NCBI GenBank assembly: GCA_964386705.1
Contig: CAYLTY010000003.1
Span: forward strand, 1 to 64,000
From: AM-0621 sp964386705
Lineage (GTDB): Bacteria; Planctomycetota; Planctomycetia; Planctomycetales; Planctomycetaceae
Reading direction: 5' to 3'
DNA length: 64,000 nt
A program made the translations under genes and the position numbers. The number at the start of each line of letters is the position of its first letter. The stretch's first letter is position 1. Below the pieces are notes generated by a model, which saw only the letters and a list, made by a program, of their open reading frames with translations, was not told the origin of the DNA and did no database searches. Below, piece after piece: positions 9,170 to 17,703 of this stretch.

Positions 9170-11878
9170 ATGCTGAAATTCCTGGCAGGTAGTTTTGCGG
9201 TGGCCGGACTGATTGCAGCCTCGGCACCGATCATCATCCATCTGCTCAACCGGCGACGCTTTCGAGTCGTCGAGTGGGCGGCGATGAACTTTCTGCGCCA
9301 GGCCATGCAGCGAAACCGCCGGGTGCTCCAGTTGCGGGATCTGGTCGTGCTGGTGCTGAGATGCCTGGCCGTCGCTCTGTTCGGTGCGGCACTGGCCCGT
9401 CCGTTCGTGTCGGGAGTTTCCACACTCGCCATCTTCGCGGCCGCCGTCGTCTTTCTGGCGGTGGTGACAGCGTTTACCTCGGCCGTAGCCGGGATTCTGA
9501 CGTCGCAGAAGAAGGCGCGAGTGATGGCCTTCGGGACCTGCGCGGCGGCTGTGGTCGTCAGCCTGATCGGCGTCGGAGCGATGCTCTCGAATCAGGACGA
9601 TTCCGCTGCGACAGCGCTCACCGGGCGTCAGCCTGTGCACGCAATCGTGCTGGTGGATAACAGCCAGAGTATGGGTTACGAAGCTCTTAACCGCACGCTG
9701 CTGGACGAAGCGAAAACCAAAGCTGGTGAATTCATCGACGCGCTGCCGTCCGACAGCCAGATTCATGTCATCCCCTTGTGCGGTTCGGATGAGACGAGCG
9801 CGCTGAGTGCCTATCGCAGCAAGACCGACGCGCGAGCCGCCTTGGATCGTCTGGGCGTCGTGGACCGCATCGGCCGCGCATCGCACGGTCTGGATTTGGC
9901 GACTCAAGCCGCACGGCAGGTTCCGGAACTAGACACCAAACGCGTCGTCTTGATCAGCGATCAGCAGCAGACGTTGTGGGAAGGCGGAGCGGCTAAGAAT
10001 CAACTTGCGCAACTCCCCGACGTGCAACTGGTCCACATCCCGATCGAGAAGCCTGAGAACGTGTGGATCTCCAAGTTTGAGCTGCAAGACGGCGTGGCCG
10101 ACGTGGAAACTCCGGCAGTGTTTCATGTGACCGTGGAACATACGGGCGAGCAACCGCTCACCAATGTCCGTGTCGCGTTGTCGATTGATGGCGAGGAAGT
10201 CGCCAGTCGTCTCGTGGACTTGGAGCCTGGCCAGGCGCGCGAAGTCGAATTCAAACATCGCATGGAGAACCTCGCCGATACGGCCGGTCTCAGCGAAGGT
10301 GCAGGCAGTGCCGCGTTCCTCAAGGCGACAGCTACCGCGACTGCGGAAGGCAGCGTTGGTGACCGGCAACCGCGCGACAACGCTCGGCATCTGATCGCTC
10401 CGGTGGTCTCCGGTCTGCCCGTGGTCTTTGTCGATCAGTACGGCCAGGAAGAGAACCTCAACCGCAACGAAGTCGGTGAGACCTATCGTTTGCGACGCCT
10501 CCTCGCGCCTCGCACGTCGACCGACGAAGAACAGAACCGCCAGCTTGTTCGCATTCGACATTTGACGATTGATCGACTCAACGAAGAAACGCTGAGCGAT
10601 GCGCGGCTGGTGGTCATTGCCGGTGTCGCCAATCCGGGCGACTCGGTGCCTTTGCTGCGTCAGTACGTGCAGCAGGGTGGTTCTGTGGTCATCGCGGCGG
10701 GAGCGGACTTCGACCCTCAAAACTGGCAACAGGCTGGCTGGCTGGACGGCGGTGGCATTCTGCCCGCGCCGCTGAGCTTTGAATCCGTCGGCCAGTTGCC
10801 CGAAACAGCAACGCAACAGCTGGAAACATTCTCACTCGATCCTAAGTCACTGCAGCACGACTTCTTTCTGATCGAAGGGGAAACGTCGGAGTCGCTGGAA
10901 GACCTTTACCGCTCGCCCATCTTCTTCAAGGCGGCGATTGCAGATGATTCGGAAGCGATGAAAACTGCTCTGGTGAGCGCCGAGCGCACGCGATTGACGG
11001 AGGCTCGCGAGTTCCTGAAGGGCTCTGACGAACGCCGTCTCGCGTGGGATGAGAAGGAGCGTCAGGGAACGCTCACGGAAGCGGAACTCAACGAACGCAA
11101 AGCGGACGATGACCGCCGCCGCGAATACCGACCCACTTGGCTGTTGTGGGCTCACGAAGACGCCCAGACGCAACTCGACGAACGCGACATCGAACAGGTG
11201 GCATTGGAAAGCCGACCGCGAGTAGTGGGCTCCTACACCAAAGACCGTCATCCCTTCCTCGTGGAACGCAGTATCGGAGCGGGCCGCGTCTACTTTGTTT
11301 CGACGGGTCTGTATTCCAGTTGGAACACTCTCACCTCAACGAATGCCATTCTGGTCTTCGACCGCATGCTCCGGCAGTTGCTGCAACAGACGCTGCCGCA
11401 GCGGAATTACGAAACTGGTGACGTTGTGACCCTGCCCGCTCAGAAATCCGACCGCGCTCGCTGGGAAGTGCTGACGCCGCTTGATCGCCGCGATCCGCTG
11501 ACAATCGAAGCTCTGAGCGCCAACCGTTACGGCGTGCGCGTCCGGCGTGGACTGTGGCAAGGCCACTACGCCGTCAACGCCATCGATACATCCAGCGACG
11601 CCAAGAACGTTACCAAGACCGTTCCGCTGGCCTTCAACTGCCCGCCAGAAGAATCCCAACTAGCCGCGTTCGACGCGCTGAGCTTCCGACAGCGCATGGG
11701 TGAAGGTACCTACCGCTGGCTGGAGCAGGACGACTCAATCAGCGTCGAAGGCGCCCAGATTCGCGGCCGCGACTTATGGAAGTGGCTCATTGGCGCCGTC
11801 TTCCTCTTCCTGCTCGCCGAAATGCTCATCCTCGCCTGGCCGTATCGAAAACCGGAACCAACAGCGGCGACGGTTTGA
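9170..11878 (+). CDS. BatA/vWA domain membrane protein
   Basis: 902 residues. The N-terminus (LKFLAGSFAVAGLIAASAPI, then IIIHLLNRRRFRVVEWAAMNFL) is the BatA-type membrane domain, followed by further hydrophobic segments (around 60-80 and 85-140) and a von Willebrand factor A domain with the metal site DNSQSM. The long C-terminal part contains a GATase1-like stretch (VVIAAGADFDPQNW) and ends in one membrane helix (LWKWLIGAVFLFLLAEMLIL). Planctomycete homologues usually sit in operons with MoxR ATPases and DUF58 proteins, as part of a chaperone or stress system; those partners are not in this window. The start codon at 9170 was chosen because the BatA domain begins there; upstream codons look non-coding. 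Confidence 0.88.
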   Translation: MLKFLAGSFAVAGLIAASAPIIIHLLNRRRFRVVEWAAMNFLRQAMQRNRRVLQLRDLVVLVLRCLAVALFGAALARPFVSGVSTLAIFAAAVVFLAVVTAFTSAVAGILTSQKKARVMAFGTCAAAVVVSLIGVGAMLSNQDDSAATALTGRQPVHAIVLVDNSQSMGYEALNRTLLDEAKTKAGEFIDALPSDSQIHVIPLCGSDETSALSAYRSKTDARAALDRLGVVDRIGRASHGLDLATQAARQVPELDTKRVVLISDQQQTLWEGGAAKNQLAQLPDVQLVHIPIEKPENVWISKFELQDGVADVETPAVFHVTVEHTGEQPLTNVRVALSIDGEEVASRLVDLEPGQAREVEFKHRMENLADTAGLSEGAGSAAFLKATATATAEGSVGDRQPRDNARHLIAPVVSGLPVVFVDQYGQEENLNRNEVGETYRLRRLLAPRTSTDEEQNRQLVRIRHLTIDRLNEETLSDARLVVIAGVANPGDSVPLLRQYVQQGGSVVIAAGADFDPQNWQQAGWLDGGGILPAPLSFESVGQLPETATQQLETFSLDPKSLQHDFFLIEGETSESLEDLYRSPIFFKAAIADDSEAMKTALVSAERTRLTEAREFLKGSDERRLAWDEKERQGTLTEAELNERKADDDRRREYRPTWLLWAHEDAQTQLDERDIEQVALESRPRVVGSYTKDRHPFLVERSIGAGRVYFVSTGLYSSWNTLTSTNAILVFDRMLRQLLQQTLPQRNYETGDVVTLPAQKSDRARWEVLTPLDRRDPLTIEALSANRYGVRVRRGLWQGHYAVNAIDTSSDAKNVTKTVPLAFNCPPEESQLAAFDALSFRQRMGEGTYRWLEQDDSISVEGAQIRGRDLWKWLIGAVFLFLLAEMLILAWPYRKPEPTAATV

Positions 11879-11898
11879 ACATAGTCGAGGGCTGTCGC

Positions 11899-12588
11899 AT
11901 GCACTCTGCAGAAATCCCTCAGTCAGAGATCTGCGTCTCGTTTTCGCCTTTGAATGTGCCAGCAGATTGGCCACCGCAACCAGACCCAAGTTATGTCGAG
12001 CCCGAATTATCCTGGATGGATCGATTCCCATGGTTAGTAATGGCGCTGTTTCTGGTTGGAACCCTACTGCTGGCGTGGTTTGGTCTCCGGGCGTTGGAGT
12101 CATTTCCGCCACTACCCAGATTACTGGGCAGTTTGAGTTTGCCCTTTGTCTGTATTCTGAGCATATGCGTGCCGGCTTACTGGATAGTCGCTGGCCATGA
12201 AAGAATCCGAGAGAGCTACCGCTATATCACCGAACCGATCGAAGAGCAGCTCAACGCTCGACAAATTGTCTGCAGCTGGCGCGGTGATTCGATTGAGGAC
12301 CGTGTTCTGGTCGCGCTCTCGGATGCGGTCGGGCTGGAGAAGTGCGTGCCGCATTCCCCGGCGCTTCATCCCAAAGACAGTCTCAGATACTTGCTGTGGG
12401 GAGCGTTCGACGACATCACACCGCTGGTGTTTCGCACGAACTTTGACAAGCAACTCAAATGCGATCCCGTAGCAGCGGTGCTTGAAGGCGTAGAGAAGGA
12501 CTGGAACGTGGAAGAGTTCGTCGCGGCTTGTATCCACCTTATTGCCGACAAAACAGTTTCACTCCGAGCGTCTCAACCCACTGATTGA
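11899..12588 (+). CDS. Hypothetical protein with two membrane helices
   Basis: 229 residues, starting 20 bases after the BatA/vWA stop codon and probably in the same transcript. It has two adjacent hydrophobic segments (WLVMALFLVGTLLLAWFGL and LPFVCILSICVPAYWIVAG), then a soluble C-terminal domain of ~130 residues with no motif I recognise (text such as SIEDRVLVALSDAVGLEKCV and DPVAAVLEGVEKDWNVEEFV). The close spacing to the upstream gene and the coherent membrane topology support a real gene. No function is proposed. Confidence 0.6.
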   Translation: MHSAEIPQSEICVSFSPLNVPADWPPQPDPSYVEPELSWMDRFPWLVMALFLVGTLLLAWFGLRALESFPPLPRLLGSLSLPFVCILSICVPAYWIVAGHERIRESYRYITEPIEEQLNARQIVCSWRGDSIEDRVLVALSDAVGLEKCVPHSPALHPKDSLRYLLWGAFDDITPLVFRTNFDKQLKCDPVAAVLEGVEKDWNVEEFVAACIHLIADKTVSLRASQPTD

Positions 12589-12618
12589 CGTCATCCCGGC
12601 CAACGAACTGCTGACGTC
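12587..12618. terminator. Weak hairpin between convergent genes
   Basis: GACGTCA at 12587-12593 pairs with TGACGTC at 12612-12618, with an 18-base loop, in the 42-bp gap between the membrane protein gene and cheR. The stem is short, so this is only a possible terminator. Confidence 0.3.
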
Positions 12619-12630
12619 TTGAGTGTTATT

Positions 12631-13503
12631 TCAGGTGGATGGTTTCGCCCTCAGGATATCACTCTTCGGTTTTGGCACGGCGGAACACATTGATGTGTGC
12701 ACATAGACCGGACTCTTGCACTTTGGGTCGCGGTCAAAGCTCGTTGTCAGACCGAGCACAGTCTCGGCCGCACCAAGGATGAGATAGCCATCCGGCGCAA
12801 GCTGCCTGGCAACGCGGTTCAGGATGTCTGCTTTGGCCAGCGCGTCAAAGTAGATCAGCACGTTGCGGCAGAAGACGATGTCAAATCCGCCCAGTCGCAG
12901 AAAGGAATCCAGTAGGTTCAACTGCTGAAAGCTGACCATCCGCCGCACGTCCTGCTTCATCTGAAAGCCTTGCGGGTGCGGATCAAAATACTTGGCCAGC
13001 AAGTGCGGAGGCAGCCCGCGTTGAACTTCCAGTTGCGAATAGATACCGGATCGGGCTCGCTCCAGAATCTTTTCAGCGATGTCGGTCGCTATGATTTCGA
13101 TGCGCCAACTGCGAATGTCCGGGATATTTTCCAGCAGAGTCATCACGATCGAATAGACTTCCTGACCCGTCGACGCCGCCGCGGACCAGATCCGCAAGAC
13201 ATGACGCGGACGACGCAACTCGAGCATCTTCGGCAGCAGAGTCTGACGCAGTTCTTCGAACGGTGCAGCATCACGAAAGAAGGACGTTTCGTTCGTCGTC
13301 ATTTCTTCCACGACGGCCGTTGCGAGAGCATCGTTTCGACCCGCAGTCAGTTCCCGTACCAGTTCGGCAACGTTCTTGATCTCGAATTTCTGGGTCAGCG
13401 GTACCAGTCGGGACTCGACGAGATACCGCTTGTTTTCGTTCAGTACGAGCCCCGAGCGCTTCATCAGGAAGTCGCAGAGGAACGTGAATTCACCGGGGCT
13501 CAT
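12631..13503 (-). CDS. cheR: Chemotaxis protein methyltransferase CheR
   Basis: 290 residues. CheR methylates glutamates on chemoreceptors using S-adenosylmethionine, in the cytoplasm. The all-helical N-terminal domain (FTFLCDFLMKRSGLVLNENK) is followed by the methyltransferase domain with the SAM motif IWSAAASTGQEVYSI (usual WSAxCSTGxExYS; Cys replaced by Ala, otherwise intact), ATDIAEKILERAR, and FDIVFCRNVLIYFD. The start overlaps the stop of cheB in an ATGA, showing translational coupling. It is the last gene of the minus-strand chemosensory operon. Confidence 0.96.
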   Translation of the reverse strand: MSPGEFTFLCDFLMKRSGLVLNENKRYLVESRLVPLTQKFEIKNVAELVRELTAGRNDALATAVVEEMTTNETSFFRDAAPFEELRQTLLPKMLELRRPRHVLRIWSAAASTGQEVYSIVMTLLENIPDIRSWRIEIIATDIAEKILERARSGIYSQLEVQRGLPPHLLAKYFDPHPQGFQMKQDVRRMVSFQQLNLLDSFLRLGGFDIVFCRNVLIYFDALAKADILNRVARQLAPDGYLILGAAETVLGLTTSFDRDPKCKSPVYVHTSMCSAVPKPKSDILRAKPST

Positions 13504-14585
13504 CGCAGGACTCCTTGATGCACTCTTTGAACTGCACGTCCGATGGCCGGCGCAATCTCCGGCATCGGCAAGAGCTGATGAACCAGCCCCGCCCGCGAAA
13601 TGGCACCCGGCATGCCCCAGACCACGGAGGTTGCTTCGTCCTGGGCAATCACAAGACCACCGGCACGAAAGATGTCGGCTGTGCCCTCCAGCCCGTCGTC
13701 ACCCATTCCCGTCAACATCACCGCGATCAGGCCGCTGCCGCAGCATTGAGCCGCGGAACGGAACAACGGATTCACTGACGGACGGCAAAAGTGCTCGGGT
13801 GCGTCCTGATTCAGCTTCGCAACCAGGCTGCGGTTCTGACGCACAACGGTGAAGTGAAAATCGCCGGGGGCGACATAGATGCAACCCGGCTCGATCAGCA
13901 TATCTGATTGAGCCTCATAGGTTCGACGTCCCGAATCGACTGCCAGATGCTTGGCCAGCATCGGGGTGAAGAACGGAGGCATGTGCTGCGCAATACAGAT
14001 CGGCAGATCGAAGTCTGCAGGTAAACCTTTGACGAGTTGCTCCAGCGCACGCGGGCCACCGGTACTGCTGCCGATGACCAGCAGCTCGGTTGGTTGAATC
14101 AATCGCGGTCGCCGCGGCGGCAGCAGCGAGACGCGAGGAGCCGGTTTCACAGCACTGGGCGTAGGCTGCTCACGCTGCACGTTTAGCCCACGCACCAGCG
14201 GCACCAGCTCGCGAGCCACGATCGCCACTGCTTCCGAGATGCTGTTCGCATCCGGTTTAGCCACACAGCCCACGGCACCAAGCCGCAGGGCCTTCATCGT
14301 GGTTTCAGCTCCTGAATATGTCAGAGAGCTGACCATGATCACGTAGAGCTTCGGATGCTCCTGCTGAATCCGCTGTAGAGTCTCCAGGCCATTGAGCACT
14401 GGCATTTCAACGTCGAGCAACACCACGTCTGCCTGATGCTTCTTGAGCCATCGCAAGCCTTGCTCGCCGTGCATGGCCGTGCCAACGACCTTGATTGCGG
14501 GGTCACTTTCCAGGGCGCGGGTCAACAGACCTCGCACGATGGCGGAATCATCCACCACCAGGACCCGAATCGGAGTGTCATTCAC
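13500..14585 (-). CDS. cheB: Chemotaxis response regulator protein-glutamate methylesterase CheB
   Basis: 361 residues. The N-terminal receiver carries VVDDS and the phospho-acceptor Asp58 (DVVLLDVEMP) with a closing VAKPD. The C-terminal esterase has the triad motifs GSSTGG (Ser), AQHMP (His) and LTGMGDDG (Asp). CheB removes methyl groups from receptors when phosphorylated by CheA, which gives adaptation opposite to CheR. The stop overlaps cheR by four bases, and the gene lies 122 bases after the receptor gene on the same strand. Confidence 0.97.
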   Translation of the reverse strand: MNDTPIRVLVVDDSAIVRGLLTRALESDPAIKVVGTAMHGEQGLRWLKKHQADVVLLDVEMPVLNGLETLQRIQQEHPKLYVIMVSSLTYSGAETTMKALRLGAVGCVAKPDANSISEAVAIVARELVPLVRGLNVQREQPTPSAVKPAPRVSLLPPRRPRLIQPTELLVIGSSTGGPRALEQLVKGLPADFDLPICIAQHMPPFFTPMLAKHLAVDSGRRTYEAQSDMLIEPGCIYVAPGDFHFTVVRQNRSLVAKLNQDAPEHFCRPSVNPLFRSAAQCCGSGLIAVMLTGMGDDGLEGTADIFRAGGLVIAQDEATSVVWGMPGAISRAGLVHQLLPMPEIAPAIGRAVQRVHQGVLR

Positions 14586-14707
14586 AGTTGCACTTTCTGG
14601 TCAATCAAATCACCAACATCGCGGTACTGCGATACGAGATGCCCGGGAAGGAGACGCGCAACGGGGGCGGCCGCATCTCAACTTCCCGGTTCTCGATCAG
14701 ACTCGCA

Positions 14708-17143
14708 TTACTGGTTCCGAATGCGCTTCACGAACTCGCGGGTCACCTGATCCAGGCGTTCCGACTCGCGTGTCAGAGAAGTTGCCGATGCGTGAATGTC
14801 CGAGACACCGCGACCGCTCTCATCAGCCGCCTGCGACACCGAAGTAATGTTCGCGCTGACGTCGGCCGTACCACGAGCCGCCTCTGAAACATTGCGCGAG
14901 ATCTCGTTGGTAGCCGCAGTCTGTTCCTGCACGGCCGACGCAATCGTCGTCGAGATCTCGTTGATCTTGCGGATGCTGTCATCGATCTGGGCGATCGACT
15001 CCACAGCCACGCCGGTTGAACGCTGAATGGACTCAATCTTCTGGCTGATCTCTTCGGTCGCACGCGCGGTTTGCCGAGCCAGTTCCTTAACTTCGTTCGC
15101 AACCACCGCGAAACCCTTGCCGGCTTCACCAGCGCGGGCAGCTTCGATTGTCGCGTTCAGAGCCAGCAGGTTCGTCTGTTGAGCGATCGAAGTAATGACC
15201 TTGATCACCTGACCAATTTGATGACTGGATTCGCCGAGCGCCTGAATCGTCGAATTCGTGCGACTAGCCTGCTCAACCGCGTGCTGAGTCATTCGCGCGG
15301 CTTCCTGAACGTGGCTGGCGATCTCGTCGATCGACTTGCTGAGTTCTTCCGTCGCGGTCGAAACAGTTTCGACATTGCGGGTGGCCTGCTCGCTGGCCGC
15401 GGCCACCGACTGCGCCTGACGCGATGTCTCTTCCGCATTCGCCGCCAGCGTGTTGCAGCTCGCCTGCATGCTGACCGCCGCGTCGCTGACCATCTTCACG
15501 CCATGCTCGAACTCTTCCGCAATACGGATCTGATCGGTGATAACCGACCAGGTCACCATCGGACCAACAAAGTTCCCCGCGCTATCCTTGATCGCAGACA
15601 CCTGCAAGTCGAGCGTCTGATCGCCAACCTTGATCGCCGCGCGGTGCGGCAGATTGCCCGCATTCGACAGCATTCGGCGTTGATGCTCAGGGTTCTTATG
15701 GAAGATATCGATCTTCTGCCCGACCAGTAGATCCACCGGACGCGGCAGCAAGTGCTCAATCGTCTTCAAGGTCTTTCGCGAGGCGGGATTCATGTAGACC
15801 AGATCGAACTCACGATTCGCCATCATTACGTTGATGGGAATGTTCTCCATCATGTTCTGTACACGGAACGCTTCATCGCGCATCCGCACCGCTTCGGTGA
15901 TGTCCGAAGCAAACTTCACGACCTTAACAGGCTTGCCGTGGATGTCCTTGATCGGATTGTACGACGCCTGAATCCAGACGACCTTGCCGCCTTTTCCCAC
16001 GCGTTTGAATTCGGCCGCGACATACTCACCGCGGTTGAGCTTCGCCCAGAACTCGCGGTATTCGGAGCTGTTCGCGGCCGACTCTTCCATGAACATGCGA
16101 TGATGCCGCCCCTTGATCTCATCCAGGGAGTAGCCCGTCACGCTCAGGAAGTTGTGATTAGCAGTGATGATGGTGCCATCGAGGTTGAACTCAATCACCG
16201 CCTGATTGGTGCTGATGGATTTCAACTGACCTTCGTAGTCAGTGAACTTCTCCTGCATGCGAGCGATGTCCGTCACGACTTTCCAAACATGCAGGGTGCC
16301 CTCGGGATTCCCTTCCCCGTCCGTGATCGGTGTCGCAATCACGTCGATCACTTCACTGTCCAGTTCAATCTGACGTTCGATGCGCCCACCCATCGAACGC
16401 AGGTCCGGCAGATACTCGGACAGCAGGGCCACGCCGCGGCTAAGCAGCGCATCCGCGCCGAAGCCGGTACGCGGGCTGAGTCGCTGAAACAGGTCCCGTG
16501 CCGCGCGATTCAGAAACGCCACGCCGCCGCTTCCATCGACCAGGAACTGCGCCACCGGCACGTTCTCCAGCGATACCGCGAGATGTTCCACAAAACTCAA
16601 GCCACGTGCGGCACGTGGCGGGACTGATTGGCTGCGAGCGGGAGTCGGGGGCATGGACTCTTTCTCCTTAGCGTGCGACACGCTGTGACGGGCAAACTGG
16701 GAAACGGGGTTCTCGAAAGCGGCGGGATCGCCGGGGATTTGGTCGTACGACTGCGATTCACCGTCATCGTCAGTAACAACGTCGGAACGCAGTTGAGCCT
16801 CAATGGCCGACACGATCTGTGGCCACCCGGCACTCACCTTGAGCAGCTCGGACTTCTTGAGCGGGCTCAGGACTTCAATCAGTGTTTCAATCACGGGCGA
16901 CTTGCGTCGCTTGTTGCCGGTCCCGCCGTCCTGGACGAACGCCGCGACATCATCGATCGCCCGCAGTGTCGCCAGCACGGACTCGACCAGTCGCTCGAAC
17001 TGAGCCTCGTCGCCGCCAGCGTCGAGCACGCCGTTCAGTTGAGGCACACGACTCCTCAAGGCGTCCACGAACCGGGCGGCCTGGCGATGAGCAAGTCCGA
17101 CCGGCGCGCGATCAGGTAATGAGATGGAAGAGCGGGTACGCAT
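14708..17143 (-). CDS. Soluble PAS-domain methyl-accepting chemotaxis protein
   Basis: 811 residues with no membrane helix and no HAMP-spanning region, so this is a cytoplasmic receptor. After a ~150-residue N-terminal helical region come three PAS-like domains: about 175-280 (NVPVAQFLVDGSGGVAFLN), about 300-420 (AVIEFNLDGTIITANHNFL, with a PAC tail KVVKFASDITEA) and about 430-540 (NIPINVMMANREFDLVYMN). The signalling domain ends the protein, with the conserved hairpin tip QQTNLLALNATIEAARAGEA and GKGFAVVANEVKELA. PAS2 resembles redox- or oxygen-sensing PAS domains, but no cofactor can be assigned. It lies between cheW and cheB in the operon and is the only receptor in the window. Confidence 0.95.
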   Translation of the reverse strand: MRTRSSISLPDRAPVGLAHRQAARFVDALRSRVPQLNGVLDAGGDEAQFERLVESVLATLRAIDDVAAFVQDGGTGNKRRKSPVIETLIEVLSPLKKSELLKVSAGWPQIVSAIEAQLRSDVVTDDDGESQSYDQIPGDPAAFENPVSQFARHSVSHAKEKESMPPTPARSQSVPPRAARGLSFVEHLAVSLENVPVAQFLVDGSGGVAFLNRAARDLFQRLSPRTGFGADALLSRGVALLSEYLPDLRSMGGRIERQIELDSEVIDVIATPITDGEGNPEGTLHVWKVVTDIARMQEKFTDYEGQLKSISTNQAVIEFNLDGTIITANHNFLSVTGYSLDEIKGRHHRMFMEESAANSSEYREFWAKLNRGEYVAAEFKRVGKGGKVVWIQASYNPIKDIHGKPVKVVKFASDITEAVRMRDEAFRVQNMMENIPINVMMANREFDLVYMNPASRKTLKTIEHLLPRPVDLLVGQKIDIFHKNPEHQRRMLSNAGNLPHRAAIKVGDQTLDLQVSAIKDSAGNFVGPMVTWSVITDQIRIAEEFEHGVKMVSDAAVSMQASCNTLAANAEETSRQAQSVAAASEQATRNVETVSTATEELSKSIDEIASHVQEAARMTQHAVEQASRTNSTIQALGESSHQIGQVIKVITSIAQQTNLLALNATIEAARAGEAGKGFAVVANEVKELARQTARATEEISQKIESIQRSTGVAVESIAQIDDSIRKINEISTTIASAVQEQTAATNEISRNVSEAARGTADVSANITSVSQAADESGRGVSDIHASATSLTRESERLDQVTREFVKRIRNQ

Positions 17144-17217
17144 GGTGTTGGGCTAAGAAAACGAAGTTGGTTGTGTTACTCGGAGATGAGCCTGTTCAAC
17201 TCGGGCAGCGTTCATTG

Positions 17218-17703
17218 TCAGGATGCGAGATTCAGAATCGCTCCCACGTTGACGACCACGAAGAGCCGTTCATCGAGTCGATAGATGCCATTCGTGATCC
17301 CGCGCCAAGCGGGGTCCAGCATGGGCGGGACTGCATCCATCGCTTGATTCGAGACATCAATCACGTCCCCGACATCATCAACCAGTAGGCTGAAGGACTC
17401 ACCAGCATGCCGCACAACGACGTTCATCGAACGGCGATCGGCTTCGAGGTCCGGCATGCCGATGCGACGACGCAGGCACACGGCCGTGACGATCTGACCG
17501 CGCAGATTCAGCAGGCCGGCTATTTCTCGTCGAGCACGCGGTGTCCGCGCGATGTCCTGCGGATTCAGCACTTCCTGCACGATTTTCACGGGCACGCCGA
17601 GCAGTTGTTTGCCAATCCAGAAGGACACGAACTGACTTTCAAACCCTGAAACGTCTGTGCGAGCCGACTGTCCGGCTGATGGTGTGTTCGCTGGGCGGTT
17701 CAT
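17218..17703 (-). CDS. cheW: Chemotaxis coupling protein CheW
   Basis: 161 residues, a single CheW domain with FWIGKQLLGVPVKIVQEVLN, IAGLLNLRGQIVTAVCLRRR and SLLVDDVGDVIDV. CheW couples CheA to the receptor array. An N-terminal extension of ~25 polar residues precedes the domain. The ATG overlaps the stop of cheA (ATGA), so the two are translated together; the receptor gene follows 74 bases downstream. Confidence 0.95.
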   Translation of the reverse strand: MNRPANTPSAGQSARTDVSGFESQFVSFWIGKQLLGVPVKIVQEVLNPQDIARTPRARREIAGLLNLRGQIVTAVCLRRRIGMPDLEADRRSMNVVVRHAGESFSLLVDDVGDVIDVSNQAMDAVPPMLDPAWRGITNGIYRLDERLFVVVNVGAILNLAS